Shown: positions 40,994-51,354, numbered from the stretch's first letter. The stretch is 64,000 bases of DNA from Candidatus Gastranaerophilales bacterium (GCA_944324455.1 CALUWJ010000001.1:1-64000); one strand, 5' to 3'. The notes: generated by a model from the letters alone, not told the origin. Numbers and translations are program-made.

Positions 40994-42400
40994 ATGTTTA
41001 GCGAAGAAACACATAAACTAAAATGGATTATTTTCACTGTTAGCGCCATTGGCGGTTTTTTAGCCATGATGGATTCAAACACCGTTAACGTAGCACTTTA
41101 TGAAATTGCACAAAACTTTAATATAGATATAGACCATGCCCAATGGGCAGTTACAGCTTATATATTAATCTTATCAACATTTTTGACATTATTTGGCAAA
41201 TTAAATGACCTTGTTTCAAGAAAAAATTTATACGCCTTAGGGTATTTAATTTTTGCTTTAGGCGCATTTTTTAATACAATCTCATTTAATCTTATTTCGT
41301 TAATTTTAGCTCGTGTAGTGCAGGCAACAGGCGCAAGCATACTACTATCAAATAATTATGCTATTATATCTTCAATTTTTAAAGGAAACGAAAGAGCAAA
41401 AGCTCTTGGATTTTCAACTGCTCTAATGGCATTAGCAGGCATGTCAGGACCTATGATTGGCGGTTTTTTAATGCATTATGTAACTTGGAGAGCAATATTT
41501 ATCCCAAGCATAATAATAGGATTAATTGGTGCATATTTTTCAAAAAAATACATCCCTGAAATTGTTCATAAATCTGAATTTAAATTTGATTATTTAGGTA
41601 TGGTATTACAATTAATTGCTATTTTATCAATGCTTTTAGTTATTTCAAAAGGTCATGACTGGGGCTACACCAGCCATAAAATAATAATTTTAAGTATAAT
41701 TTTTATAGTATTTTCAGTTCTTTTTTACTTCCAAGAAAAAAGAATACCCTATCCTGTTATCAATTTTGAACTTTTTAAATCAAAAGTATTCACATACGGA
41801 AATTTTGCACTTTTAATTGCGTATTTTTCACTTTTTACAAATGCACTTTTATTTCCTTTTTATACTCAAGAAGTCCTAAAAGTTAGTCCTTTAATGACTG
41901 CAATTTTAATTATGCCATTTTCTTTTATGTTTATGCTAATGGCGCTTTTAAACGGGAAAATGAGCAAAAAATTACATAGTTCAATTCTAATGACAACAGG
42001 AACAATATTAATAATATTAGGATATATTCTTTTTACAACAATTGATGACAAATTAACCTATTGGAATATAATACTTGCTCAAGCATTGATTGGTGCAGGC
42101 TCAGGATGTTATCAACCAAGCGTTAATGCTTTAATTGTTTCAATTGCACCTATGGGCAAAATGGGTATAGCTTCAGGCATTTTAGCCATGTTTAGAAATG
42201 TCGGCATGCTCTTAGGAATAACAATTTCAGTTAGTATTTTTGATTTTGCTAAAAATAACGCACTCAAAGAAGGTTTTGATTTAACCGACGCTTTCATTAA
42301 AGGCTATCACGCCGCAATATACTGGGCAATAATTTTTGGAATAGTTTGCACAGTTTTGTCTTATATGTCACATAAAGCATATAAACATGAGAAAAAATAA
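40994..42400 (+). CDS. DHA2-type MFS permease
   Basis: This 468-aa transporter has ~14 hydrophobic segments. MMDSNTVNVALYEIAQNF in helix 1, KLNDLVSRKNLYALG (motif A variant) and SGPMIGGFLMHYVTWRAIF identify the EmrB/QacA branch. No membrane-fusion partner is adjacent, unlike the locus at 30.8 kb. The ribosome site is weak (GAAAG). It is likely an exporter of unknown substrate. Confidence 0.9.
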   Translation: MFSEETHKLKWIIFTVSAIGGFLAMMDSNTVNVALYEIAQNFNIDIDHAQWAVTAYILILSTFLTLFGKLNDLVSRKNLYALGYLIFALGAFFNTISFNLISLILARVVQATGASILLSNNYAIISSIFKGNERAKALGFSTALMALAGMSGPMIGGFLMHYVTWRAIFIPSIIIGLIGAYFSKKYIPEIVHKSEFKFDYLGMVLQLIAILSMLLVISKGHDWGYTSHKIIILSIIFIVFSVLFYFQEKRIPYPVINFELFKSKVFTYGNFALLIAYFSLFTNALLFPFYTQEVLKVSPLMTAILIMPFSFMFMLMALLNGKMSKKLHSSILMTTGTILIILGYILFTTIDDKLTYWNIILAQALIGAGSGCYQPSVNALIVSIAPMGKMGIASGILAMFRNVGMLLGITISVSIFDFAKNNALKEGFDLTDAFIKGYHAAIYWAIIFGIVCTVLSYMSHKAYKHEKK

Positions 42401-42488
42401 ACTTATTTTAAGTTTTAGTATATTTTTCTAATGTTATTTGCATTATTTATTTGATGATAGTAAAATTTAAATATAGATTAGTAGTACG

Positions 42489-43163
42489 TTGGTAGCAAAG
42501 TTGCAAGCTAAATTAAAAGATTATATCGATATAATACAAAAAGTTGCAAGGGTAGAATATAAAAGAATACCTTCTCATATGCTTGATTGCGAAGAACTTG
42601 TTTCTATTGGAATTATTGCACTTCAGGCATTATTTAAAGACAAAACCGAAGAAGAAATGACCCATTATAACTCATCTTATATTGCAACTGCCGTTCGTTG
42701 GGCAATAAGAAATGAATTAAGAAACAGATACAAATGGTACACTCTAAAACATAAAAAAGAAGATGGCGAAATAACAGATGAGGAATATAGCGATAACCAA
42801 TCTACACTTGATGTTTCCCCAACAAAAGTAAGAGAAGCAGTCTATGAAACAATTCTTTCAATTGATTCAATCATGGCAGCAAGCTCAGATAACGATTCAC
42901 CTTTTGATTTTATAAAAGATACTTCTGCTACACCCGATGAAAAAGCAGAAATAAGCGAACTTAGCAAACTCATTAAAGAAGCTATTGCAAAACTGCCGCA
43001 AAAAGAAAGAACAATTGTCGAATACAGATTTTATCGAAATATGCAAGTAAAACAAATAGCTCAAATGGTTGGTTTATCAAGTTCTCGAATTACAAGAATA
43101 GTTCAATCGTCCCTAAATACAGTAAGAGAATATTTAAACAGGCGAGGCTTAACAAATTATTAA
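42489..43163 (+). CDS. Alternative sigma-70 family factor (FliA/sigma-28-like)
   Basis: This 224-aa sigma factor has region 2 at ~20-90 (MLDCEELVSIGIIAL, YIATAVRWAIRNELRNRY) and region 4 at ~160-220 (LPQKERTIVEYRFYRNMQ, VGLSSSRITRIVQSSL). The region-4 spacing resembles FliA/WhiG factors. The start is TTG with no clear ribosome site; no ATG lies nearby in frame. It precedes malQ by 30 bp. A flagellar role would fit the presence of fliD but is not shown. Confidence 0.82.
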   Translation: MVAKLQAKLKDYIDIIQKVARVEYKRIPSHMLDCEELVSIGIIALQALFKDKTEEEMTHYNSSYIATAVRWAIRNELRNRYKWYTLKHKKEDGEITDEEYSDNQSTLDVSPTKVREAVYETILSIDSIMAASSDNDSPFDFIKDTSATPDEKAEISELSKLIKEAIAKLPQKERTIVEYRFYRNMQVKQIAQMVGLSSSRITRIVQSSLNTVREYLNRRGLTNY

Positions 43164-43193
43164 TTAACTTAAATTAGACATAGGAGAGGATAA

Positions 43194-45110
43194 ATGTTGT
43201 TGGAAAAAAGTAAATTATTTTCAAAAGAATACAAAGAAACAATCGAAAAAGCACTTTCAGTTTTGGGCAAAAAAAATCTTGCCTTAATTTTACAAGGTGT
43301 AAGTTTTCCTTCAAAAGACAATGAAAATACAGGTTTTGGTACATATAATTCAGATGGCGCTAAAGAACTTTTTGATTTTTCTCAAGGTATTTTTTCTGCA
43401 ATACAATTAGGGCCATGCGGTAAAACAAAATTGTCCGACTCAAGCCCTTATACAGGAACAGTTTTTTCTAAAAATCCTTTGTTTATAAATTTAAAAGAAT
43501 TAACAACATCTAAATGGGATAGAATATTATCCGATAAAACTCTTGAAAAAATAATTGAAATGAATCCCAACAAAAATACAAATAGAGCTGCTTATGTCTA
43601 TGCAATTGAAAATTTAGAGCTTGCATCTAATGAATTTTATAAAAACTTTAAAAAACATGCCTCAAAAGAACTAAAAAAAGAATTTGAAGCTTTCAAAAAA
43701 GAAAATTCTTTCTGGCTTGATAAAGATGCTCTATATGAAGCATTATCCTTAGAAAACAATTCTGATTATTGGCCTCAATGGAAAAGCGAGCTAGATAAAA
43801 CATTATTTGGTTCAGCAGATAAAAAGCAAGCCGAAAAAAGAATAAAAGAAATAGAAAAAAAATATCAAGATACCATTGAAAAATATAAACTTGAACAGTT
43901 TATTGTTCAAAAACAAACAGATGAAACTCTTGAATATACTAAAAAGCTTGGTTTAAAATTAATTGCAGATAGACAAGTTGCATTCTCTGATAGAGACAAC
44001 TGGGCATATCAATCACTATTTTTAGATGGCTGGTGCTTGGGATGTCCTCCTGATTATTTTTCTGAAGACGGTCAAGCTTGGGGCTTTTCTGTGGTTGACC
44101 CTGAAAAACTATTTAATAAAGATGGTTCATTGGGTCCTGCGGGCGAATTGCTTAAAAAACTATATACAAAAATGTTCAAAGAAAACCCAGGTGGCGTTAG
44201 AATTGACCACACAGTAGGCTTAATTGACCCATGGGTATATAAAAAAGGCTGTATGCCAAAAGTTGAAGAAGGTGCAGGAAGATTGTATTCTTCTCCAAAT
44301 CATCCTGAATTGGCTAAATATTCAATCGCAAAAGAAGAAAATATTAACAAAACTCCGATTGAAGGAAAATTCGTTACTCCTGATGACGAAAAATGGCTTG
44401 ACAATCTTTCTGATGAACAAGTTACATTGTACGGAAGAATGATTGAAAAAATCGTTATAGCTTCAGCACTTGATGCAGGACTAAACAAAGACGCAATTAT
44501 AGCAGAAGACCTTGGAACTCTAACATATCCTGTTGTTCAAGTTATGAAAAAATACGGACTTCAAGGAATGAGATTAGTTCAGTTTGTTGTGCCTTATGAA
44601 GAAAATCACCCTTACAGATGCAAAAATATAACCGCAAATTCTTGGGCAATGGTTGGAACCCACGATAATGAACCAATTAGAATGTGGGCTTCTAAATTAA
44701 TTAACACAGAAGACGCTAACCCATATATTAAAAATCTAATTGAAGACTTATGTTCAGAATTTGGAAACAAAGACGAAGTATGGCATAAAATGTACACAGA
44801 TGATAAATATTTCAGTTTTATGAAAATAGTTGAATGTTTTGCTTCAAAAGCCGAAAATATTCAAATTTTCTTTACTGATTTCTTTGGAATTAACGAAGTA
44901 TATAACACCCCCGGAACATCAGGAGACCCAAACTGGACTCTAAGATTGCCTAACAACTTTGTTGATTTCTATAGAGAAAAGCTAAAATCAGAAGAAGCAC
45001 TTAATTTGCCTTTAGTTATGATATATGCTATGAAAGCAAGAGGCTGGGAATTTTATAAAAATCATCAAGATCTTCTTGAAGAACTGGAAAAGCTGGTAAA
45101 TGAAAAATAA
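43194..45110 (+). CDS. malQ: 4-alpha-glucanotransferase (GH77)
   Basis: This 638-aa amylomaltase/disproportionating enzyme transfers malto-oligosaccharide segments. Catalytic motifs are GVRIDHTVGLIDPW (Asp nucleophile), IIAEDLGTLT (acid/base Glu) and GTHDNEP (stabilising Asp), with late NTPGTSGDPNWTLR. It is longer than many bacterial MalQ proteins (~500 aa) because of helical insertions around residues 120-240. AGGAGAGG precedes the ATG. Together with the GH57 enzyme it suggests glycogen turnover. Confidence 0.94.
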   Translation: MLLEKSKLFSKEYKETIEKALSVLGKKNLALILQGVSFPSKDNENTGFGTYNSDGAKELFDFSQGIFSAIQLGPCGKTKLSDSSPYTGTVFSKNPLFINLKELTTSKWDRILSDKTLEKIIEMNPNKNTNRAAYVYAIENLELASNEFYKNFKKHASKELKKEFEAFKKENSFWLDKDALYEALSLENNSDYWPQWKSELDKTLFGSADKKQAEKRIKEIEKKYQDTIEKYKLEQFIVQKQTDETLEYTKKLGLKLIADRQVAFSDRDNWAYQSLFLDGWCLGCPPDYFSEDGQAWGFSVVDPEKLFNKDGSLGPAGELLKKLYTKMFKENPGGVRIDHTVGLIDPWVYKKGCMPKVEEGAGRLYSSPNHPELAKYSIAKEENINKTPIEGKFVTPDDEKWLDNLSDEQVTLYGRMIEKIVIASALDAGLNKDAIIAEDLGTLTYPVVQVMKKYGLQGMRLVQFVVPYEENHPYRCKNITANSWAMVGTHDNEPIRMWASKLINTEDANPYIKNLIEDLCSEFGNKDEVWHKMYTDDKYFSFMKIVECFASKAENIQIFFTDFFGINEVYNTPGTSGDPNWTLRLPNNFVDFYREKLKSEEALNLPLVMIYAMKARGWEFYKNHQDLLEELEKLVNEK

Positions 45111-46275
45111 ACTTTCAAAATTAATATTGATAGCAGGTCTTATAATAATCGGAGCGATGGGCGCTTATGCCTTTTCGTTTCGAAATATGACCCTTGATTT
45201 AATTCAAATATCAGATACTCATATTTCAAATAGACAAGATACAGCTTATAAAGCACTTGGCTCATCAAAAGAACTATTAAAAGACGCAATTGAGCAAATA
45301 AATGAAATCAAAGGGCTTGATTTTGTTCTGTTTACGGGTGATATGGTAGATAGTGCAACAAAAGAAAACTATCATGATTTTTATAAACTTTTAACAAAAT
45401 TAAAGTATCCGTCTTTAAACACATTCGGAAATCATGATTTCCATGGGGAAATGACAAAAGAAGAAGTCTTGGAGACTGTTAAAAACTATAACCCTAACTA
45501 CACTTTTTCTGATACATACTACGCTTTCAGTCCAAAAACAGACTATAGAATAATAATTCTTGATGCAACAATGGAAGATAGCGCTAATGGAACACTTCCA
45601 CAAGAACAACTGCAATTTTTAGACAATGAACTTAGTCAAAATCAAGATAAAATAGTAGTTATAGCACTTCATCATCCATCGGTTGAGCCTTTTGTAGCTA
45701 ATGAACATACTTTATTAAATGCAAAAGATTTTAATGAAATTTTATTAAAATATAAAAACCCGATTGTTGTTTTATCAGGGCACTACCATGCTACAAGATT
45801 ACACCATTGGGGCAATTTAGTTTTTGTATCTACTCCATCATTAGTTACATATCCTATGGCTTTTCGTCATATTAAAATAGTTAATTTTAAAGATAGAGTT
45901 GAATATAAATTTGAATTTATCCCGACAAGACTTGATGAAGTCAAAGAATTAAACAGACAAAGCGTAATATCTTATTCAACATTATCAGGTAATATCTATG
46001 ATAGAGATTTAACTTTTATCTATCATAAAAGACACCCAAAATCAGTGAGATATAAAAGAAATAAAATCAAAAATGCAACCAAACAAACAAAAACATCAAA
46101 AAGAGAAATAAAAAAATTATCTCAAGCAAAAGATATCAAACCCAAAAAACAACCAAAAGAAAAAAAGATAAAAGATACAGAAACTAAAAACAAAAAAAGT
46201 ATATTTAATTTCTTTAAAAAGAAAAATAATATAGAACAAGAACTGCCTCAAACACAACAAGAGCAGGAGATGTAA
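45100..46275 (+). CDS. Membrane-anchored metallophosphoesterase with Lys-rich tail
   Basis: This 391-aa protein has one N-terminal hydrophobic helix (~6-25) and a calcineurin-like phosphoesterase domain (~32-290): QISDTHIS, LFTGDMVDS, FGNHDFHG, ALHHPSVEP and LSGHYHATRLHH. The last ~70 residues are extremely Lys-rich (KQPKEKKIKDTETKNKK) and probably disordered. The ATG overlaps the malQ stop by 11 bp. The substrate is unknown; the tail might bind membrane or nucleic acid. Confidence 0.88.
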   Translation: MKNKLSKLILIAGLIIIGAMGAYAFSFRNMTLDLIQISDTHISNRQDTAYKALGSSKELLKDAIEQINEIKGLDFVLFTGDMVDSATKENYHDFYKLLTKLKYPSLNTFGNHDFHGEMTKEEVLETVKNYNPNYTFSDTYYAFSPKTDYRIIILDATMEDSANGTLPQEQLQFLDNELSQNQDKIVVIALHHPSVEPFVANEHTLLNAKDFNEILLKYKNPIVVLSGHYHATRLHHWGNLVFVSTPSLVTYPMAFRHIKIVNFKDRVEYKFEFIPTRLDEVKELNRQSVISYSTLSGNIYDRDLTFIYHKRHPKSVRYKRNKIKNATKQTKTSKREIKKLSQAKDIKPKKQPKEKKIKDTETKNKKSIFNFFKKKNNIEQELPQTQQEQEM

Positions 46276-46285
46276 AAAGGTTAAA

Positions 46286-47203
46286 ATGAAAGAAATTGCC
46301 ACACAAGAAAATAAATTTAAAATAAAATTCAGAGGAACAAGGGGTTCATATCCTGTTGCTAGAGCAAATTTTTTAAACTATGGCGGCAACACTGCTTGTG
46401 TTGAATTAAAATGCGCAAATCAAACAATAATTCTAGATGCAGGCACAGGAATTATAGATATAGGACAAGATGAAAAATTACAATCAGAACAAAACAACCA
46501 AGTAACAATTTTAATTTCTCATCTTCACCAAGACCATATTCAAGGCTTACCTTTTTATAAACCTTTATATAATTCTTCAAACACAATTAACCTTTTTGGC
46601 TTAAAACCCAATAACGAAAATCTAAAAGAAGCTCTTAAAGCAGTTCTTTTTGATAAAGTTTTTCCGCTTGGAATTGATGAAATTAAAAGCAATTTCAACA
46701 TACAAAATCTTTCACCTAAAAACCTTATAGTAATAAGTCAAGATGGAAAAATAAAGCTATATAATCAAAACGATGATATAAAAACAAACGAAGATGATAT
46801 CATAATTTCAATATATAAAACCCCAATGCACCCTAAAAACGGTTGTTTATGTTTTAAAATTAAATATAGAGAAAAAACTTTAGTATATGCAACAGATAAA
46901 GAAAGTCAAAATGCAAATGATAAAGACTTTATTGAATTTGCAAAAAATTGCGATTGTTTAATCCATGATGCTCAATATACTAATGATGATTATCTAAATC
47001 CTAAAAACCCAAAACAAGGTTTTGGTCATTCCACATTTGAAATGGCTATTGATATCGCTCATCTTACAAAAGCAAAAAAACTTTTCTTTTTCCACTATGA
47101 CCCTGAATATGACGATAATAAATTATCCCAAATTGAAAAAGAATTAACCGAAAAATTTAATTGCGTATTTTTTGCAAAAGAAAACTATGAATTTGAAATA
47201 TAA
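46286..47203 (+). CDS. MBL-fold metal-dependent hydrolase
   Basis: This 305-aa beta-lactamase-fold protein has FRGTRGSYPVARANFLNYGG, NTACVELKC and the metal site ISHLHQDHIQGLPFY. Later metal residues lie in YATDKESQN, CLIHDAQYTNDDY and GFGHSTFEMA. This resembles the PhnP/cyclic-nucleotide phosphodiesterase-like branch. AAGG lies before the ATG, 10 bp after the phosphoesterase gene. The substrate is unknown. Confidence 0.88.
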   Translation: MKEIATQENKFKIKFRGTRGSYPVARANFLNYGGNTACVELKCANQTIILDAGTGIIDIGQDEKLQSEQNNQVTILISHLHQDHIQGLPFYKPLYNSSNTINLFGLKPNNENLKEALKAVLFDKVFPLGIDEIKSNFNIQNLSPKNLIVISQDGKIKLYNQNDDIKTNEDDIIISIYKTPMHPKNGCLCFKIKYREKTLVYATDKESQNANDKDFIEFAKNCDCLIHDAQYTNDDYLNPKNPKQGFGHSTFEMAIDIAHLTKAKKLFFFHYDPEYDDNKLSQIEKELTEKFNCVFFAKENYEFEI

Positions 47204-47777
47204 GATAATTTATATATTATTTTTCATTTCTCTCTTGATGATTTCCTGCGTTTTTGCCGATTCATCTTTGAGAGGTTTAAAAGGCTTTGAAGAAAACACA
47301 ATAGATGCAGCTAAAAATGCAAGATTGCATTCAAATATGGGTAATATTTATTTTGATGAAAAAAACTATACAGCCGCTCTAAAAGAATATCAAATTGCTT
47401 TTAATTTAGTTCCTGATGACCCTGGTTCATCTGTTTATCTATATAATATTGCAAGATGTTTTATTAACCTTGGCGCGCCCGATATAGCAATAAAACCATT
47501 AGAAGGCGCAATTAGCAAAAACTATACAAATTTAATTTATTATGAAACATTGGCTGATTGTTATGTAAAAACAAATACAGCCAAAAAAGAATTAAATAAC
47601 TACTTAAAAAATGCTCAAAATCCTTATAATAAAATAATGGCAGGTTTTATTTATCTTAAAATGGGAGATAAAATAACTGCATTAACAATTTTTGATGATT
47701 TTATTAATGAACATCCCAAAATGATTGTAGTACAAGATATTAAAACGTTAATCAAAAAACTTCAAAATCAAATTTAA
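47187..47777 (+). CDS. Exported TPR protein
   Basis: This 196-aa protein has an N-terminal export signal (MNLKYKIIYILFFISLLMIS; cleavage likely after VFA) and about three TPR-like units (MGNIYFDEKNYTAALKEYQI, YLYNIARCFINLGAPDIAIK, GFIYLKMGDKITALTIF). The ATG at 47187 lies inside the end of the MBL gene; a TTG five codons upstream is less likely. It is the last gene of the malQ operon. A structural or scaffold role is possible. Confidence 0.8.
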   Translation: MNLKYKIIYILFFISLLMISCVFADSSLRGLKGFEENTIDAAKNARLHSNMGNIYFDEKNYTAALKEYQIAFNLVPDDPGSSVYLYNIARCFINLGAPDIAIKPLEGAISKNYTNLIYYETLADCYVKTNTAKKELNNYLKNAQNPYNKIMAGFIYLKMGDKITALTIFDDFINEHPKMIVVQDIKTLIKKLQNQI

Positions 47778-47812
47778 CATAAGTTTAATAAAAGTATTTA
47801 CTTTTAAAAGTG

Positions 47813-47823
47813 TATGCTAAAAT
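47813..47823 (+). promoter_or_regulatory. Extended -10 of leaderless dnaE
   Basis: TATGCTAAAAT is followed by TTAGTT and the dnaE ATG at 47830. No ribosome binding site is present. Confidence 0.62.
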
Positions 47824-47829
47824 TTAGTT

Positions 47830-50800
47830 ATGAAATATGTTCCTTTGCATATACATACGGAATATTCGCTTTTAGACGGAGCCATTAGAATTCCTGACTT
47901 TTATAAGTTTGCAGCAGAAAATGACATGCCTGCAATCGCAATAACAGACCATGGGGTTATGTATGGTTGTGCTGATATGTTCATTGCAAAAAATGAAATG
48001 TTATCGCACATGTTATCTGAAGAAGAACAGGAAATGAAAAAGAAAATCGAAGCCGTAAAACCGATTTTAGGCTGCGAATTTTATATATGCGATGGAGATG
48101 TTCTAGAAGATAGAAACAAAAAAACAATGTATCACTTGGTTTTATTAGCTAAAAACCAAAAAGGATACCACAATCTATGCAAACTTGATTCAATCGCCAC
48201 AACAAAAGCTTATTATTATAAGCCTCGTATTAACCACGAAATCTTAGAACAATATAAAGATGATTTAATATGCTTATCCGCTTGTATTCAAGGTGAAGTT
48301 GCAAGAAATTTTTTAGATGGCAATAAAGAAGAAGCAATTAAAAGAGCAAAATATTATAAAGACCTTTTTGGGGATGATTATTACATAGAGCTTCAAGACC
48401 ATGGTCTTCAAGAACAAAAAGATTCTAACCCATTTTTAATGGAAATAGCAAAAGAATTAAACATTAAAACAGTCATTACAAACGACTCTCATTATTTAAG
48501 AGCTCAAGATGCCGCTTGGCATGATACGTTATTATGCGAACAAACAAAATCATCTAAAGCAAATCCTAACCGATTTAAATTCTCTGTTAATGAATTCTAT
48601 GTTAAAACCGTAGATGAATTAAGAAAAGCTTTTTCTTGGATGGATGAAGATTATTTCAATACTTGTATTGAAAACACTGTTGAAATAGCAGATAAAATCG
48701 ATTTTCAAATGGATAAATTGGAATTTGGAAAAACAAAAGAATATCTTCCAAAATATCCTTGTCCTGATGGTTATGATGAAGTTCAATATTTTGATTATTT
48801 ATGCCGAGAAGGTCTTAAAAAAAGATACGGCGACCCTATTCCCGATGACATCATAAAACGCTATGAATATGAATATGATGTAATTTGTAAAATGGGCTTT
48901 CCGGCTTATTTCTTATTAACTTGGGATTTTATTAACTGGGCAAAAGAACATAAAATTCCCGTAGGCCCCGGCAGAGGTTCAGCTGCAGGCTCAATTGTTG
49001 CATATTCGCTTGGAATAACAGAACTTGACCCAATAAGACACAATCTTTTGTTTGAACGCTTCTTAAACCCGGAACGTATATCAATGCCCGATATAGATAT
49101 TGACTTTTGCCAAAGAAGACGTGGAGAAGTTATTGACTATGTTTCACAACGCTGGGGCGCAGACCATGTTTGTCAAATTATCACTTTTGGTACACTGGCA
49201 GCAAAAGCTGCACTAAAAGCAGTTTGCAGAGTTTATGATATCCCATTTTCTCAAGCAAACACTTGGGCAGGTATGATTCCATCAATGCCGGGGACAAAAT
49301 TAAAAGAAGCCCTAGCTGATGGCATGGAATTAAAAAAACTGTGCGATGAAAACTCTCAAGTTCAAAGTCTTGTAGATGAAGCACTGCACATGGAAGGACT
49401 TAAAAACCAAGTTGGTACACACGCAGCAGGTGTTATTATTGCCCCAAGACCCATGGATGAAATTATTCCTGTTGCTCTTTCAAAAGAAAAAGCCACAACA
49501 ACGCAATATCCTATGGCGGGTATTGAAAAATTAGGCTTATTAAAAATGGACTTTCTGGGGCTTGAAACTTTAACCATTATTCAAGATGCTCTTGACTTAA
49601 TCAAAGCAAGAACAGGAAAAGATATAGATATTAATAATATTCCTCTTGATGATGAAAAAACTTTTGAAATGCTGTCTAAAGGCGAAACAGACGCAGTATT
49701 TCAGCTTGAATCAAGCGGTATGAAAAAATATATAAAACGCTTAAAGCCAACAGTATTTGAAGATTTAGGCGCTATGGTTGCGCTATATCGTCCGGGGCCA
49801 TTAGAAGCAGGCATGGTTGAAGACTTTATAGATAGAAAACATGGCCGCCAAAAAATTGAATATGCTCATCCTTTATTAGAAGGTATTTTAAAAGACACAT
49901 ACGGAACAATCTTATATCAAGAGCAGATTATGGCAATATTCCAGACTCTGGCTGATTACTCCTTAGGTGGCGCTGATATGGTTCGCCGTATGATGGGTAA
50001 AAAGAAACTTCAACAAATGGCAGAACAAAAATCTATTTTTGTTGAAGCAACCGCAAAAAAAGGTATGAGCTCTGAAGCTGCAACAAAACTGTTTGAACAA
50101 ATTGAAAGTTTTGCTAAATATTGCTTTAACAAAGCTCACTCATCAGCTTATGCTTTTGTAGCTTATCAAACAGCATACTTAAAAGCACATTATCCTGTTG
50201 AATTTATGTGCGCAATGCTTACTTCTGTTGCAGATAAACAAGAAAAAACTCAACAATACATTCTCCAATGCCAATCACAAGGAATTAAAGTATTAGCACC
50301 TGATATCAATAAATCAAATTCTCAATTTACACCTGATGATAATAATATTCGCTTTGGTTTAGCTTCCATTAAAAACGTAGGCGAAGCTGTTATTGAACAA
50401 ATTGAAAAAGAAAGAGAAAATAAACCTTTTGAAAGCTTCTATGATTTTTGTTCAAGAGTAGATATGAAATGTTTAAATAAAAGAACCCTTGAAAGCTTAA
50501 TCAAGGCAGGCGCCTTTTCTTGTATTGAAAAATCAAGAAAGCAGCTTTTAGAAAATATTGATAAAGTTGTTGAATTTGTTCAAGCAAGCGCAAAAGCTAA
50601 ATCATCAGGTCAAGTTAGCCTGTTTTCAGCTCTTGGAGGTGAAGCTCAAGAAGAACTCAATATCCCAACATTTCAAATGAGTGGTAATAGCGATGATGAA
50701 TTTTCAGATTCTCAAATTCAGCTTTTTGAAAAAGAATTAATGGGTATTTATGTAACATCGCATCCTTTAGCTTCTATCCAAGGAACCCTGAAATATATCA

Positions 50801-51354
50801 CAACTCAAACTATTTCTGATATTTTTGAAAACCCAAAACCTGACGCTACGGTTACAATTTGTGGTTTATTATCTCAAATTGTACAAAAACCAACCAAAAA
50901 AGACCCGACAAAATTTATTAAAACAGGTACTATTGAAGATTTAACTTCAAGAATAGGGGTTGTTGCTTTTCCTAAAATTGTTGAAAAATATGGCGCATTA
51001 ATTGAATCAGAACAAAAAGTAATCTTAAAAGCAAAAATCAATGTAAAAGATGAAGAAATAAATCTCGCCATAAACGAAGTTAAGCCGATTGAAGAAGTTA
51101 ATTTGGTAACCTTGAAAGTCTTAAAAGAACTGGCAATGGAAGAAAATATACTTCTAAAAGAACTTTTAGCAAAACACAAAGGCGAAAATCCTGTTGTAAT
51201 TGATTTTGAAGCACCTGATGAATTTAATATGCCAAAAAGATTTCAACTGTTAACAAATGACCATTTATGGGTCAGCATTAATGATGATATGAAAAGAGAA
51301 ATAGGTGCGACTTTTAAAGATAAAATGGAAATTAATGTTTTACACCTTAATTAA
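47830..51354 (+). CDS. dnaE: DNA polymerase III alpha subunit
   Basis: This 1174-aa replicative polymerase has an N-terminal PHP domain (HIHTEYSLLDGAIRI), palm catalytic Asp motif SMPDIDIDFCQRRR, GPGRGSAAGSIVAYSLG, GTHAAGVIIAP, fingers around 600-770, (HhH)2 and an OB domain (~1000-1080, ATVTICGLLSQIV). It is full length and standard for DnaE1. The YCFNKAHS site (Cys765), where many cyanobacteria carry the split DnaE intein, is uninterrupted. It appears leaderless. Its 3' end overlaps the convergent zinc-ribbon gene by 8 bp. Confidence 0.97.
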   Translation: MKYVPLHIHTEYSLLDGAIRIPDFYKFAAENDMPAIAITDHGVMYGCADMFIAKNEMLSHMLSEEEQEMKKKIEAVKPILGCEFYICDGDVLEDRNKKTMYHLVLLAKNQKGYHNLCKLDSIATTKAYYYKPRINHEILEQYKDDLICLSACIQGEVARNFLDGNKEEAIKRAKYYKDLFGDDYYIELQDHGLQEQKDSNPFLMEIAKELNIKTVITNDSHYLRAQDAAWHDTLLCEQTKSSKANPNRFKFSVNEFYVKTVDELRKAFSWMDEDYFNTCIENTVEIADKIDFQMDKLEFGKTKEYLPKYPCPDGYDEVQYFDYLCREGLKKRYGDPIPDDIIKRYEYEYDVICKMGFPAYFLLTWDFINWAKEHKIPVGPGRGSAAGSIVAYSLGITELDPIRHNLLFERFLNPERISMPDIDIDFCQRRRGEVIDYVSQRWGADHVCQIITFGTLAAKAALKAVCRVYDIPFSQANTWAGMIPSMPGTKLKEALADGMELKKLCDENSQVQSLVDEALHMEGLKNQVGTHAAGVIIAPRPMDEIIPVALSKEKATTTQYPMAGIEKLGLLKMDFLGLETLTIIQDALDLIKARTGKDIDINNIPLDDEKTFEMLSKGETDAVFQLESSGMKKYIKRLKPTVFEDLGAMVALYRPGPLEAGMVEDFIDRKHGRQKIEYAHPLLEGILKDTYGTILYQEQIMAIFQTLADYSLGGADMVRRMMGKKKLQQMAEQKSIFVEATAKKGMSSEAATKLFEQIESFAKYCFNKAHSSAYAFVAYQTAYLKAHYPVEFMCAMLTSVADKQEKTQQYILQCQSQGIKVLAPDINKSNSQFTPDDNNIRFGLASIKNVGEAVIEQIEKERENKPFESFYDFCSRVDMKCLNKRTLESLIKAGAFSCIEKSRKQLLENIDKVVEFVQASAKAKSSGQVSLFSALGGEAQEELNIPTFQMSGNSDDEFSDSQIQLFEKELMGIYVTSHPLASIQGTLKYITTQTISDIFENPKPDATVTICGLLSQIVQKPTKKDPTKFIKTGTIEDLTSRIGVVAFPKIVEKYGALIESEQKVILKAKINVKDEEINLAINEVKPIEEVNLVTLKVLKELAMEENILLKELLAKHKGENPVVIDFEAPDEFNMPKRFQLLTNDHLWVSINDDMKREIGATFKDKMEINVLHLN

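Noticed and set aside
50107-50139. DnaE intein
   Set aside because: The extein junction region is continuous and the protein has the normal DnaE length, so no intein is present.
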